From Coptis chinensis (taxonomy: Eukaryota; Streptophyta; Magnoliopsida; Ranunculales; Ranunculaceae), in NCBI GenBank assembly GCA_015680905.1, contig CM027382.1, positions 5,208,001-5,272,000 of the forward strand: a stretch of 64,000 bases of DNA. Reading direction: 5' to 3'. The notes beneath the pieces were generated by a model. That model searched no databases. It worked only from the letters and a program-made list of their open reading frames with translations, and was not told the origin of the DNA. A program made the position numbers and the translations under genes. Positions 24,791-35,796 of this stretch are shown in pieces; the first letter of the stretch is position 1; the number at the start of each line of letters is the position of its first letter.

Positions 24791-25599
24791 TATCACTTGA
24801 CTTTGTTGGCATTGGTCAATGTCCACTTAGTTCTCAATAGCTGCTTCAGCATCCTTGGGCTCTTTGTCAATCCCAGCTAAATCTTCTTCACTCTGTACCT
24901 CTATGCCAATGTCAACTTGCTTCAATGCCTCTGTCCCAATAGCTGCTACATCCTGGGACACTTGGTTCTCTGCTTGCAGACTTACTTCTGTCAACTTCTC
25001 TTCAAATTCTTTTCTCTTCTTAGCAACTTCATCTGGATTTAATCCACAGGATATAATGTCCATTCCAATCCTCAGCCACATTCTAAATGGTTGCATGTCA
25101 ATATGGTTTACCCTAGCCTCTCAGGAACACCTCTAAGAAGACTATCAATAAAGGCAAGGCAATATAACCCACAACTGTTGGAATCTGGTTGTTGTGTGAA
25201 CTAACAAATTCACGAGCCCATGATGTGTTCAAATCAACAGTAGAGCTTGGATCAACACACCTGAGCACATAAGGAATAATTCTCTCCAAAGCTAGTTGTT
25301 CATCAGAAATTTGGTTTCCACCAAGAGAATCATAGGTGCACACTTTAATCTCTTTAAGTTAAAGACATCAATAATCCATGAACTTGAAAAGGTACAATTA
25401 CTCCCTTATCCTGTACTGGGTATGGTTGATTTCTAATCCTTCTTTCAAAGGGGTCCAAATACTCTTTCACAATTTCATCTGTATGGTACAAACTATTAAC
25501 TTAACCATTCTCTCCTCTGGGCTTGCAGCTCGAAAACTTGGGGTCTTGTAGCTTATTCTTGAATATCCCATACTATCTTCACTACACCATAACAGGCTA

Positions 25600-25960
25600 T
25601 TTGTAACGGCAAAAAAGCGTTGCTAATAATTTTCGCAACGCTTTTTAAGCGTTGCAAATATGGCGTCGGTAAAATGTTGGAAATATTTAAGCAGTTGCAA
25701 ACAGAAATTTCCAACGCTTAAAAAGCGTTGCAAATAGAAATTCAAAGCGTTGCAAACAGAAATTTCCAACGCTTATTATAACTATTTCGTACACATATTT
25801 AAAACCTTTGCAACGGTTTTTTATTTCACAAACGTTTTTTAAGCGTTGGTAATTTGTTAAAATTTTTACCAACGGTTTGTAACCGTTACAAAGTTGTTAG
25901 TTAATTTTTAAAAAAATAATTTAAAATTCATTTGTAACGGTTATAAACCGTTGCTGATGG
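25600..25960. repeat. CACTA left subterminal repeats
   Basis: Dense direct and inverted copies of gcaacgctttttaagcgttg-type motifs, with spacing and decay typical of CACTA subterminal transposase sites. Confidence 0.8.
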
Positions 25961-26196
25961 GTTGCTAATAAAAAAATAATAATTTCTCATATTTTGTAGC
26001 GAGACCAGCTAAATCTACAATAATCCAATGAATACAAGAATGGTTTAGACAAATATATATATAGCTACAAACTCACTCCAAACTGAAGCAAACAAAATTA
26101 AGGACAGAAAGCAAACTTCCCACGAACAAACCACCCTTGCTTTCAAAATCTTCCCTTCACTCTAAGAAGTCCTTGGCATCTTCAAACCCAAAAAGC

Positions 26197-26758
26197 TCAA
26201 CGCCTTCGCATTCCCCTTCCACGGCCACAGAAACCTGCCCCGCCATGCCCTCAACCCATCGCTCTAGCAGTAGCATCTCCTTGTGCACTCTCCGACTGGA
26301 TTATCAATACAATGAATAGCCATTAGAAAATAACAATGCAAAGAAAAATTAAAAACACTGTGACTACCAAGGATGACACAGTGGAATGAAAAAAGAAATA
26401 ACAGAAGGCTGAACAACTGAACTCTTGGGATATGAAGACACCAACTTTTTGGCCGAAAGTGTAACATGTTTGATAGATAACACTACAAACGCCATACAAC
26501 TAGCCGAGAAAACCTTACCTTTGGGTTCTTCACGGTCTCGTCCACACTTAGAATTAGGCAAGCTGCCTCTGTTGTCGCATTTATAGCATTTATCTGAGAC
26601 ATTTGCAATCACGACCAATGTAGGTAAAAAGAAACTGAACAAAGCAACATGGGAAAGAACATTGAATACCTTAACAACAGCAGGTTCCCATACAAAGTTG
26701 GCAAATGTATCTATGATTCCACCAGTGTTTATATCGACCCCGTAGCGGGCACTCTCAC
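26197..26758 (-). pseudogene. CCT7: Captured 3' end of chaperonin eta subunit gene (CCT7), three exons with introns
   Basis: Three exons with GT/AG borders are visible. Exon 26670-26758 encodes YGVDINTGGIIDTFANFVWE, followed by PAVVK. Exon 26519-26593 is 25 codons, from INAINATTEAACLIL to ETVKNPK. Exon 26197-26295 runs SESAQGDATARAMG-stop-GHGGAGF to GRGRGMRRR and the natural stop at 26197-26199. This is the conserved C-terminus of the cytosolic TRiC/CCT eta subunit, a protein-folding ring component. All phases join correctly. The only clear lesion is an in-frame TGA where a Gly codon is expected. The other roughly 470 residues of the gene are absent. Introns are kept, so the piece was taken as genomic DNA rather than by retroposition. 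Confidence 0.93.
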
Positions 26759-27312
26759 CTAATGACATGACATGTGATTAAAAAATCGGCACTTCAGCCT
26801 TTCATAAACAATTTAAACCGCAAACGAACAAAGACATACACAATCGAAACCATAACACAACTGGCAAGTGTCAACCAAGCTAGGATGTTAAAAAGTAAAG
26901 AAAATAGTGCAATAGTGCAAAGTCCATTCTAATAAAATCTATTTATCCAAAAAAAAATACGGACACATGGATACGTATCCGACACGGATTATTTTTGAAA
27001 TATGGCGTGTCCATGTAACATAGGATTAAACTATTCAAACAAGTTTTGTTCTTTGAACTGATTGATTTTCCACTTCTCTTATAGAAATACGTTTATCTAA
27101 CGAGTAGTGGATCAAAAGCTATAGCAATTAATATTTATAATAGAAAGTAAAAAAAAAACTCTAGTAGTAACCGCAAGTACGTCATCTATCTACACAGATG
27201 CATAAATTTGTACTAAACAACTACATCAATTGAGTGCAAAACTGAATTTCGATATAACGTTAATTATAAATATATGTATCATACTATCAGAGAGAGAGAG
27301 AGCATCATACAC

Positions 27313-27368
27313 CTTCAACATTTGATCATGTGAAATACTGCCCAAGAACTTTCTATCATGTGAATAAG
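27313..27368 (-). pseudogene. Captured WD40 exon, WDR55-like
   Basis: Acceptor ttgcag at 27369-27374 and donor gtgtat just below 27313 bound a 56-nt exon encoding YSHDRKFLGSISHDQMLK. The motif matches a C-terminal blade of WDR55-type WD-repeat proteins, from memory of the family. The flanks look intronic. The small size limits certainty about which WD40 gene was the donor. Confidence 0.6.
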
Positions 27369-27509
27369 CTGCAAGATATAACACTGATACATATAAGTCC
27401 ACTAACAATCACTGCGGCAAAGGCAGGCTGTAGTCTGTACTAACCTAGTACAAGTAATGAACAAGAAACCTTCTCCATAACAATGTATTACAATAAATTT
27501 TCAAGTTTT

Positions 27510-27692
27510 TAATTTGTAACACTTCTCCAAGACTTTTTAAGCGTTAGCAATTAATTCCGGAAATTCACTCAAATAAACTAACGCTTTACAACATTGCCAA
27601 CACTTATTTAGCGTTGGAAACTTACTAACAGTAAATAACCGTTTGCAAATCAAAAAAAGTGCGTGTTGCAAATATCCTATTATGGTGTAGTG
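27510..27692. repeat. Internal second copy of the CACTA right terminus
   Basis: From tttgtaacacttctcca to atatcctattatggtgtagtg this closely matches 30930-31081, including the terminal GTGTAGTG, but it is followed by CTA rather than CTT. It also holds about 40 bp (aacttactaacagtaaataa) missing from the outer copy. A poly-C run follows at about 27700. Confidence 0.88.
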
Positions 27693-28054
27693 CTAGCATC
27701 CCCCCCCCCCCCCCTGTCTCCTCTAAGTCAGTGATGTGTCCTCCCCCATATTCTTGAATTGATGTTCCCAAAAAAATCCCAACATGAAATCCAACTCCTA
27801 TTTTTACTTAAGTTGGTGTTGTCCAACAAGACTTAATACTTGTCACTTAAAGTATTAGTCGTCATATGCTAAAACAACATAAAGATGAGTAATCATCAAC
27901 ACCGGCCACTTATCTATATGTAGAATTAATAAACTGGATATAATATTCTCAAGATCTTAAACCAAGTAAAACAATACCTCGGGATTTAGTGGTCCTAGCT
28001 ATAAAGTGTAAAGCTATAATGTGCTCACTAAGCTTAGGCACCACCAGCTTATAC

Positions 28055-28440
28055 TCAAGGTTTTCCCAACATCCAGAATTTAAGACACCGCCTACTTCCT
28101 TGCATACATCCATGGCCACCTCCTACTAATGTACTAGAATGAAGTGTTCGACACACCACGACCCGCACCCATATCACCATATCTAGGTTATCCATTTCCA
28201 TGTCATTCTCATTTTCCACTAACACCAGATTATTTACGTAAAATAAAATTTTAAAAGGTACGCGGTAAAAGAGAGATGAAGAAACACACACACACACACA
28301 CACACCTTGCTTGCTAACAACGGAGAACTTCCATTTGCCGAAGTTCTCAATCTTCGTGGAATTGAGTTTGCGCAGACACTCGCTTTTAATGACTCCTTGA
28401 GTCACCTTCGAAGTTTAACCATTGTATGCTCAAAAAGTCC
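28055..28440 (-). other. Coding-like stretch of unknown origin inside the CACTA
   Basis: On the minus strand an exon-like segment ending at a gtgtgtg donor after AGCAAG encodes TMVKLRR-stop-LKESLKASVCANS and IPRRLRTSANGSSPLLASK. I do not recognise it. It may be another captured fragment. An (AC)n run lies at 28289-28305. Confidence 0.3.
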
Positions 28441-28859
28441 CCCCCGACTACTTCCTTATATGATATTGAAGCAAACCGACCCGATTGTGGACTGCAAACG
28501 GTACAAATAGAATTACTAAACTTCTCAAAGCCAAAATAATGGTTCTTAAGGATAACACAGCCATGGGGATCATCGGAAATCCTTTTTTTTAGTAACTACA
28601 AAAAAATATGATGAATGGATAAAAGTTTACAATGTCCAAAATTTCAATCCTCAATTTTAACTATGTGATTTTGTCTATATGCGGTGACGAGACTGCCCCA
28701 CACAAAAGATCACTCTTATCAACATTTCCAAAAATCAATTGAGGGGTATCACGAAATACACTTTACTACATACCTATATGAACGTGTGAATACTAAAGAT
28801 ACAATGAAACTTGTGAGCAGACTTTGAACTAAGAAAAATAACAAGGGAAATCCATGCAA

Positions 28860-29630
28860 TAAATACATCTATCTCAATGAAGCGGGTAACAAGCATATGC
28901 AAATACCGCACACATCCACCACTATATCGGTTGTTGATTTCATGAAGACGCCCGGATAATACCGATAAAAATTCATGAAAGCGACTAACTTCAAGCATTC
29001 AAATTCTCGGCTGCAACTTGAGGGGTATAAATTGCTTTAGCTCTTTGTACAAGAATGCTTATGTCATCATTGAAAGCGGATCATTTTTTTCTTCCAACAA
29101 ACTTTTGTTACGTTGAATGAGAATCAGAGACTCGAACAGTTATGCCACGACATCGCTCATCACGGCGCATCATCACAATCCTTTCTTCGGATCCTTGAAA
29201 CTACTAGCGGTGTCTAAAGGATAATTACAAAAGGCAGGTAACAAGGACCATAGAGGGTATATAAGTGCATCCGCACTCCTTGAAAAATAAATCATTCCCT
29301 CTTTGCTCAAGGTACATCAAGCATCATGATGCATACAATTAGGCCACATAAAAGAAAGAAAACGAATCAATCTAAAATGATAAGGTTCATACCATCCGAG
29401 ACTTTTGTCTTAACTCTCCAACCTTGCCCAAGATGGACTTCCCAAAGAAGCTTAAACTAGCACCAACAAGATATTGCTTCAAGATAGGAAACAACCACAC
29501 ATTGGCTTTAGATGGGTCTTTAGCTTCCAAGTTAAGGGGTAGAAGAACTAAGAAACGCTTCGTCCCATCGCACCAAGAGTGAACCAAAGCATTCATGAAG
29601 TCAGAAAAACAAAACGTGATGAGGTCAACA
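28860..29630 (-). pseudogene. Captured exons of an RRP12-like ribosome-biogenesis gene
   Basis: RRP12 is a HEAT/ARM-repeat nucleolar protein needed for ribosomal subunit export. The upstream exon (about 29393-29630) reads ANVWLFPILKQYLVGASLSFF and ends at donor gtatga after KSRM. The next exon (down from about 29290) reads ALIYPLWSLLPAFCNYPLDT then ASSFKDPKK. It continues with LILIQRNKSLLEEKND, then IYTPQVAAENLNA and FHEFLSVLSGRL in other frames. Several frameshifts and stops are present. The phrases match the plant RRP12-like family in the correct order, from memory. Only a middle part of a protein of more than 1000 residues is represented. Confidence 0.75.
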
Positions 29631-30429
29631 CCACTAAATCAAGCGACCACAATACTACAAGGGTGATTTAATGACAGAGTTGAAACTTGGAAGAACAAAA
29701 CAACAATGTACAACTTCAAATAGAAAGTAGAAATTCAAGTAACTCATCACGGGGGTATTTACTTTTACAGATTTAATAGTCAGCCACCTTAGAGTTACCT
29801 ATTTGGAGTCGCAGGAGTAAACAAGTAAATTCATTTGGGACTCGGAAAGAAACTTGACAGGGGCTGAAAGTCACTCCTCAAATTTCACCCTATCTACAAG
29901 TTCTCTCATAAACCCTTAGCCTATCGCCCCATCTATAAACACAGTTTTCGCAAGAGATTTTCAAATGCAAGCATGACTGGTTTTTGAAAAAAGAAGGGGG
30001 TGATATTATTAGAGATGATGACTTCGAGGAAGACATATATATTGATATACAAGAATGTTGAAAGATAACGAGAATATCCCGATGTTCAATGTTGATTTTT
30101 TTTCTAATATATGTCCACTAATCTTTACAAACTATTTTGCATTTTCCTTGATATCAAAATACCATACTATATAACCTATATGTCGGTAAAATATATAGAA
30201 AATCAAGGGTTTGATATTTATCACTTTGTTTCAACAAAGTGCATTCTTGAAATCTGAAATTGCACCATAGATCTCTGAATCTATCAAAATAATGAAATGG
30301 ATGAACTTAAAATGGTATCATCACATGTAGTTGGCTAAATGCAAAACAATAGTGAAATTTAAAGGATGTGAGGAACTGAGGAAGTGATAAACCATGATGA
30401 GACAAAAGAGTAAGTGAAAGAAAAGGTAC

Positions 30430-30749
30430 ATTGTGGAAGTTAAAGACCAAATCTAGCTCACAGAAGTAGTTGCTGAAGAAATGATCCAAAATCTCGACAA
30501 ATAAAGCGAGCTCATTATCAGTAATGTCAACACACATGGAGAAGAAGAAAGTCTAGCATATCTCCGGTAGATAACCTTGTGTGTGCGAAACTAGCAAGGC
30601 CATGACATGAATTAATAAATAATAAACAATAATAAAAATTGAAAGTAATAAGTCGATAGAAAGAAACCTCGACAAAGTTTGTGAACTTGGGATCGCGATT
30701 AACAACCAGACGATGAACCTCAGATTCGACTTTGTGCTTTTCAAAAAGA
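30430..30749 (-). pseudogene. AP2S: Captured exons of AP-2 complex sigma subunit
   Basis: Sigma adaptin is the small subunit of the clathrin AP-2 adaptor. Exon about 30668-30749 encodes EKHKVESEVHRLVVNRDPKF then TNFVE, with a GT donor. Exon 30430-30552 (AG acceptor, GT donor) encodes [15 protein letters not shown], then [20 protein letters not shown]. Against the family the residues between FVE and LFFS (an RTHKVIYRRYAG-like stretch) and a YLESIH-like segment are missing, and extra YF residues precede CEL. Both exons are in genomic, intron-bearing form. The remaining C-terminal part is not found. Confidence 0.9.
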
Positions 30750-33016
30750 GAGGAGGAGGGGTTGAAGGACGAAAAGAGGGACAAGGGTCACCAAAGAAAG
30801 ATAAGAAAACCCTAACCTAACCCGAGTAATGTGAGAGAGAAATAGAGGTTTTCTATTTTGACATACCGACGGCGATTTCTTTTTTGTTTCCCTATTTTTG
30901 AAATTTCGAAGTTGTTTTGGTTTTTTGGATTTGTAACACTTCTCCAACGCTTTTTAAGCGTTAGCAATTAATTCCAGAAATTCACTCAAATAAACCAACG
31001 CTTTACAACATTGCCAACGCTTATTTAGCGTTGCAAAGCAAAAAAATGTGCGTGTTGCAAATATCCTATTATGGTGTAGTGCTTATCATGAATTTCTACA
31101 TCCACAAAGTGATGATTAAGCTTATCAAACTTAAGTAAGAATAGTGAGTAAGCTTCAATAGAAACTAAGTATTAAAGTATAAAGAACTCACAGCAAAGTA
31201 AACATCCTCCACAACAGTATACACTTCATCTTCCGGAATAGCATGTTCCTTACAGTGTTGCTTATACCACCTTATCAATAGCTTGACATATAAGATGAGA
31301 ATCTAGAAAATAATCAAATAGGAATTAGTAATAATTAACTTTCTGTAGTAGTTTACTTTGCACATTAATACCAAGTTACTGATAGTTTTAGAGCAAATTA
31401 CTAATGGTAGATTCATTACCTCACCATCCACCCATTGCCTTCCATGTAAAGAATGAAAATTATGCACTGAAATAACTTGATCATACCCAAAAACTCTCAT
31501 ATCTAGAGAGCTCTGTTGATCCTTCTTCCTACTGAACTTTTTCCAGTAATAATTGACAACATTTACCTCACATCTGGTAGTTGTTTTCTTGTAAAAGGTT
31601 GATGACAGAGCAACCTTGATTAATGAGTCACAGTCCTTTCCCATCTTCTCTTCCCATAAACTAGTACTTTCTTTTCCCAATTTTTTCTCCCTCCTCCTTC
31701 TTCTACGGCCACTCTCTTCAATTTTCTTATCCATTTCCTTCTCTATTTGAGTGTGAATGAGTACCACATCAGGTTCCTCCACATCACCAGCATCATGCTG
31801 ACCCACAGTGTTCTGATCTTCATCTAAAGCTACCACAACATGTTCAGTGCTTGCTCCTTCTGATGGTGATAGGGCTGGCAATACAGTTATGTTAAGGAGC
31901 TTTGCACTTCTAGCCAATAGAAAAACAAAACTGAATTTTTCCATTTCTCTATTTAGGACTGCTTCCCCATCAAGATCACCAGGAGGAAGAACTAAAACAG
32001 AAGCCAAAGGATATGCTTCCTCATCAAGATCCCCAGGAGGAGGGACTAAAGCAGAAGACAAAGGAGAGTAAAAGGGAACATGATCAAGCATTGAAGATTC
32101 AGCATAAGGTACTATAGTAATCTGAACCCCCACCAGGTCCTCCTCCAGCTCCACACTATGTTCTTGGTATGTCCCCTTGGGTATGACCTCACTAATCTCT
32201 TGCAAAGCACTTGCAGCAACTGACTCCAAATCATTTTACCCTCTTTGTTGTTGTGCAACATCTTCATCTTCATCTGACTCAACCTGGATCAACTTCCTTC
32301 TTTGTTTGGGTGTCTCAGCTTCCTTAAGCTTCATCTCCCTTTCCCTTGTTCTCTCACTGATTTGATACTTTTTCTTCAAGTTTTGCCTCTCACTAGCCTT
32401 TATAGCCTCATTTTTGCTTGCCCTAGATGGCTGAACTCGAGTACCACAAACTTTGACCACTTTCCTTTTCTTTCTTTCATACTGAGCAGGTATTGAAGTA
32501 TCTCCCACAACTTCAAGGCTTTGATCCTTGTCCAATGCTCTTTTTGGGTTTTATATGAGGAACTAGGAGAAACCTCAAAGGTAACTTTCTTAGAAGTAGA
32601 TGAACTCCCTTTCTTAGGTTCTGAGTGAACCTTCTTCTAGGAAGACTTCTTCGGGGTCAACTTCTTCTGGGAAGACCTTGTTGGTGTTCTCAGTTTAGCA
32701 TCAGCACCTACATTGTTTGGCTTCTTTGGGCTTGGGATTCTAGTTGTAGCTCGTTTGATAACCTTAACCTCTAAACTTCTGCTCCTTGTTCTACTCCTAC
32801 TCATTGTTCTACTCCTTGTTCTACCCCTTGTTCCAAGCCCCTTTCACAACCTCAACCTCTGAACTTTCCATACCTTTCAACCCACCATGAGCAATCTCTT
32901 GAATTATTGTTTCCATGTCAGTCCTTATTTCACTCTGGAATATATCCCCAACAACCCTAACCTCCTTACTGACGTGTTTTAGATTAATCAGAGCACATAA
33001 CAAAGAATATAAGTAA

Positions 33017-33970
33017 GATCCCACTTCACTATTTGTAAACCACTACAGATACGTTGTAGTGGCTGACATATCATGTTTAACAATAGCTCGCCCATGGTAC
33101 ATCAACATATTACTGCCTCATATATGAAACAATGTTGCAACATGCAGTTCCATAACAACACATTATCAGTGCTTCATATAACAACATGGGTCCTAACAAC
33201 ATTTGCAATTCCAATTCAAGACTATATAATAGGGTACACATATCATATTACAACTTTCTATAACATTATAAGATTATATAAGTACTTCAAATGTCAAAAA
33301 CTGGTTACCCATATATTATTATCATGGGTACCCTATTATCATTCTGGGATCAACATGCAAGATCCAACTTCACTATTTGTAAACCACTACAGATACATTG
33401 TAGTGGCTGACATATCATGTTTCACAATAGCTCACTCATATATGAAACAATGCTACAACATGCAGTTCCATAACAACACATTATCAGTGCTTCATATAAC
33501 AACATGGGTCCTAACAACATTTACAATTCCAATTCAAGACTATATAATAGGGTACCCATATCATATTACAACTATCTATAACATTTTAAGATTATATGAG
33601 TACTTCAAATGTCAAAAACTGGTTACACATATATTATCATGGGTACCCTATTATCATTCTGGGTTCAACATGCAAGATCCCACTTCACTATTTATACATT
33701 GTAGTTGCTGACGTATCTTGTTTAACAATAGCTCACTCATGGTACCATAACATATTACTGCCTCATATATGAAACAATGCTGCAACATGCAGTTCAATAA
33801 CAACACATTATCAGTGCTTCATATAACAACATGGGTCCTAACAACATTTGCAATTCCATTATCATATTACAACTTCTATAACATTATAAGATTATATGAA
33901 TACTTCAAATGTCAAAAACTGGTTACCCATATATTATCATGGGTACCCTATTATCATTCTGGGATACAAC
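33017..33970. repeat. Three tandem copies of a 300-344-bp unit inside the Ulp1 gene
   Basis: Copies start near 33017, 33361 and 33676, each with gatcc.acttcactattt and containing catgcagttccataac, acatgggtcctaacaac and acttcaaatgtcaaaaactgg. Lengths shorten from about 344 to 315 to 295 bp. The unit probably lies in an intron between the DUF1985-like region and the linker. The long plus-strand open frame across it is a by-product of the repetition. Confidence 0.9.
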
Positions 33971-34969
33971 ATGCAACATTATTGAACACAGTAAAGAAAA
34001 CAAGTTACTTACAAGGCCTTTAATTACTTTTGCCTGCCTTTGAAAAAGTTCCTCATTATTGTATGTCCCCTAAACCTGCAGCACCACTTTGCATGGGCTG
34101 TTGCCCCAAAGCATCCTTTTTAGCACTTCTTCATTCAGTTCTCCTTCAGAAAGATCTAGACTTTCCAACACCACTGCCTTCCCCTTAAGAGGCTGAAGCT
34201 TTTTCTTATAAGTATGTAGATGTATGTTTCTAGAAGGCAAGTCTACCCAATCTAGTATTCTGGGGAACCTACCATCAACTTGTCTCCGATCCCCAAGAGA
34301 TGGGATGTGAAGATATACCCAAATAACAAAACAAATTAAACAACCATAAACTGCGAAAGAATCCTTTCCAACACTCACCAGGTTAGAAATGTCTTCCAAA
34401 GACTCTTCCAATATTTCAAACAGAGGTGTGCCCCAAGGAAAGCTGTCAAATGCATTTAAATTCTCGTCCAGATCAATATACCTCCCATCAACTGTCCTAG
34501 CAGATCCTGGAAGCACAACCTGCAACAATATATACAACCTATTCAGCCTAAACACATCATTCTGAAATTCTTCACCAACACTTGATTTTGCCAAGTTTCT
34601 AACTTCCAATATTTCTGTTTCAGAAACCGTGGTTCCTTTAAAAAAACCTCGCACGAAATTGGGATAGGATCTTGATGTCTACCGTGTAGAATGAATTGGA
34701 AACCGGCTTCACACTAAGACTCATTATAAGAGCAACATCACTTTTTTTAAACACCAAATCCTTCTTACTGATTCGGTAGCAAAGTTTATCTACTTGGTGT
34801 CCCAAAATAGCATACACTAGCGTAGTAGTGGTGTGCATTCTCTCGTTAATGCTTAAAACTTCCCAAAGCAAGACTTCTCAAAATCTTTCCTCTCTTCAAT
34901 AGTGAATGTCTTGAACAATTTATGCATTTTATTGAGTGACATACGAACAGTCAAATTAAGCTTTCTCAT

Positions 34970-35796
34970 TTTTGAAAGATTGGAAATGGTTGGAAAATTA
35001 GGGATTCAAGGTATTCAATTTGGACGGTTTTTTTTGTCCGAAAATGAACACTGAACAGTCCTTATAGCTCAAACATATTACTACAGACACGTGCCAATTA
35101 AAGGTTAAAAAACCATCATTTCTTCAACAGTTCAGCGAATAATTAATGCTATCGTATCGTTCCTAACATGTGTCAAAGATTTTTCCCGCCCAAACTAGAT
35201 TCTTCATCTCACCAGTTTATCTTAGTACAGACATATTCTAATGTACGAACTATCAGCAACTTCTGAGTTTGGTCATTTTACAAAGAGTGGGACTTCCTAA
35301 CATTTTGGCTATTTATATAAGAAAATTTTTTAAATATTGAACTACGGACAAGCTTGTAACTGAGTTGGGTGGGAACAATGGTGAAATATAGCACTGAGAT
35401 GCTAGTTACTACTTCTTAACTTCAGTATGTGTTATTAAATGCTACACTTTTGCTTTACTTGATATTGAATAAAGGGTTGAATAAACTTATCAAAGTTAAT
35501 ATTTGTTTAACTTGTTATTGGATAATACTATCTTGTACATAAGTTATAGGTGTCTATTAAAGTCAACCTGTACAAAATACCATTACATCGATTCAAGCCC
35601 AAACCTATACAGTGAAACATACTTCCAAAACTCCATAAGGTAATCTGTGAAGTGGAAGTGGGGTTTCAAAAGAAACCCAAGTTGTTGACGGTACATGTAA
35701 GTGTCGCTTATGGTGACATCCAAAGAGTCTTCATTGTTAAAACCTGACGGAACCGCGACTGAAAAGGCAATCCAAGCTCACCACAATGACTGCTCA
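34970..35796. other. Promoter-side spacer of the MULE, no gene seen
   Basis: AT-rich sequence between the Ulp1 start and the right inverted repeat. I see no coding region or distinct motif. Confidence 0.6.

Larger units (their letters stand above)
25580..31081. mobile_element. CACTA (En/Spm) element carrying host gene fragments (Pack-CACTA)
   Basis: The element starts CACTACACCATAA at 25580 and ends TTATGGTGTAGTG at 31081. The 3-bp duplication CTT flanks it (25577-25579 and 31082-31084). Subterminal regions (about 25600-25960 and 30925-31050) are full of inverted copies of aacgctttttaagcgtt, as expected for transposase-binding repeats. No transposase is encoded. The interior carries pieces of at least four host genes, all readable on the minus strand. 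A second copy of the right terminus is at 27510-27692. The host site is an intron of the Ulp1 gene. Confidence 0.93.
24302..34969 (-). pseudogene. Ulp1-type (C48) cysteine protease gene of the MULE, multi-exon, broken
   Basis: Family members cleave SUMO-like conjugates; the role in MULEs is unknown. ATG at 34969 opens a DUF1985-like N-terminal region (about 34070-34969, two frames joined near 34860 and 34640; VYGCLICFVIWVYL is partly hydrophobic). A basic Arg/Ser-rich linker with stops lies at about 32500-33020. The start of the protease domain is at about 31430 (LHGRQWVDGE) and continues in exon 31192-31302 (ILILYVKLLIRWYKQHC), which has good splice sites. The CACTA element follows in the intron. 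Then come the catalytic His (QVH, about 25390), Asp (TYDSLGG, about 25330) and Cys (DSNSCGLYCLAFID, Cys codon 25171-25173), separated by at least two frameshifts. An acidic C-terminus with repeats ends at stop 24302. Confidence 0.85.

Noticed and set aside
24401..24880. Leu/Ser/Trp-rich plus-strand open frames
   Set aside because: Antisense of the acidic 31-residue repeat of the Ulp1 gene.
33073..33711. 212-codon plus-strand open frame with repeated peptide blocks
   Set aside because: It is translation of the tandem repeat in the Ulp1 intron. The composition is not protein-like and no family is recognised.
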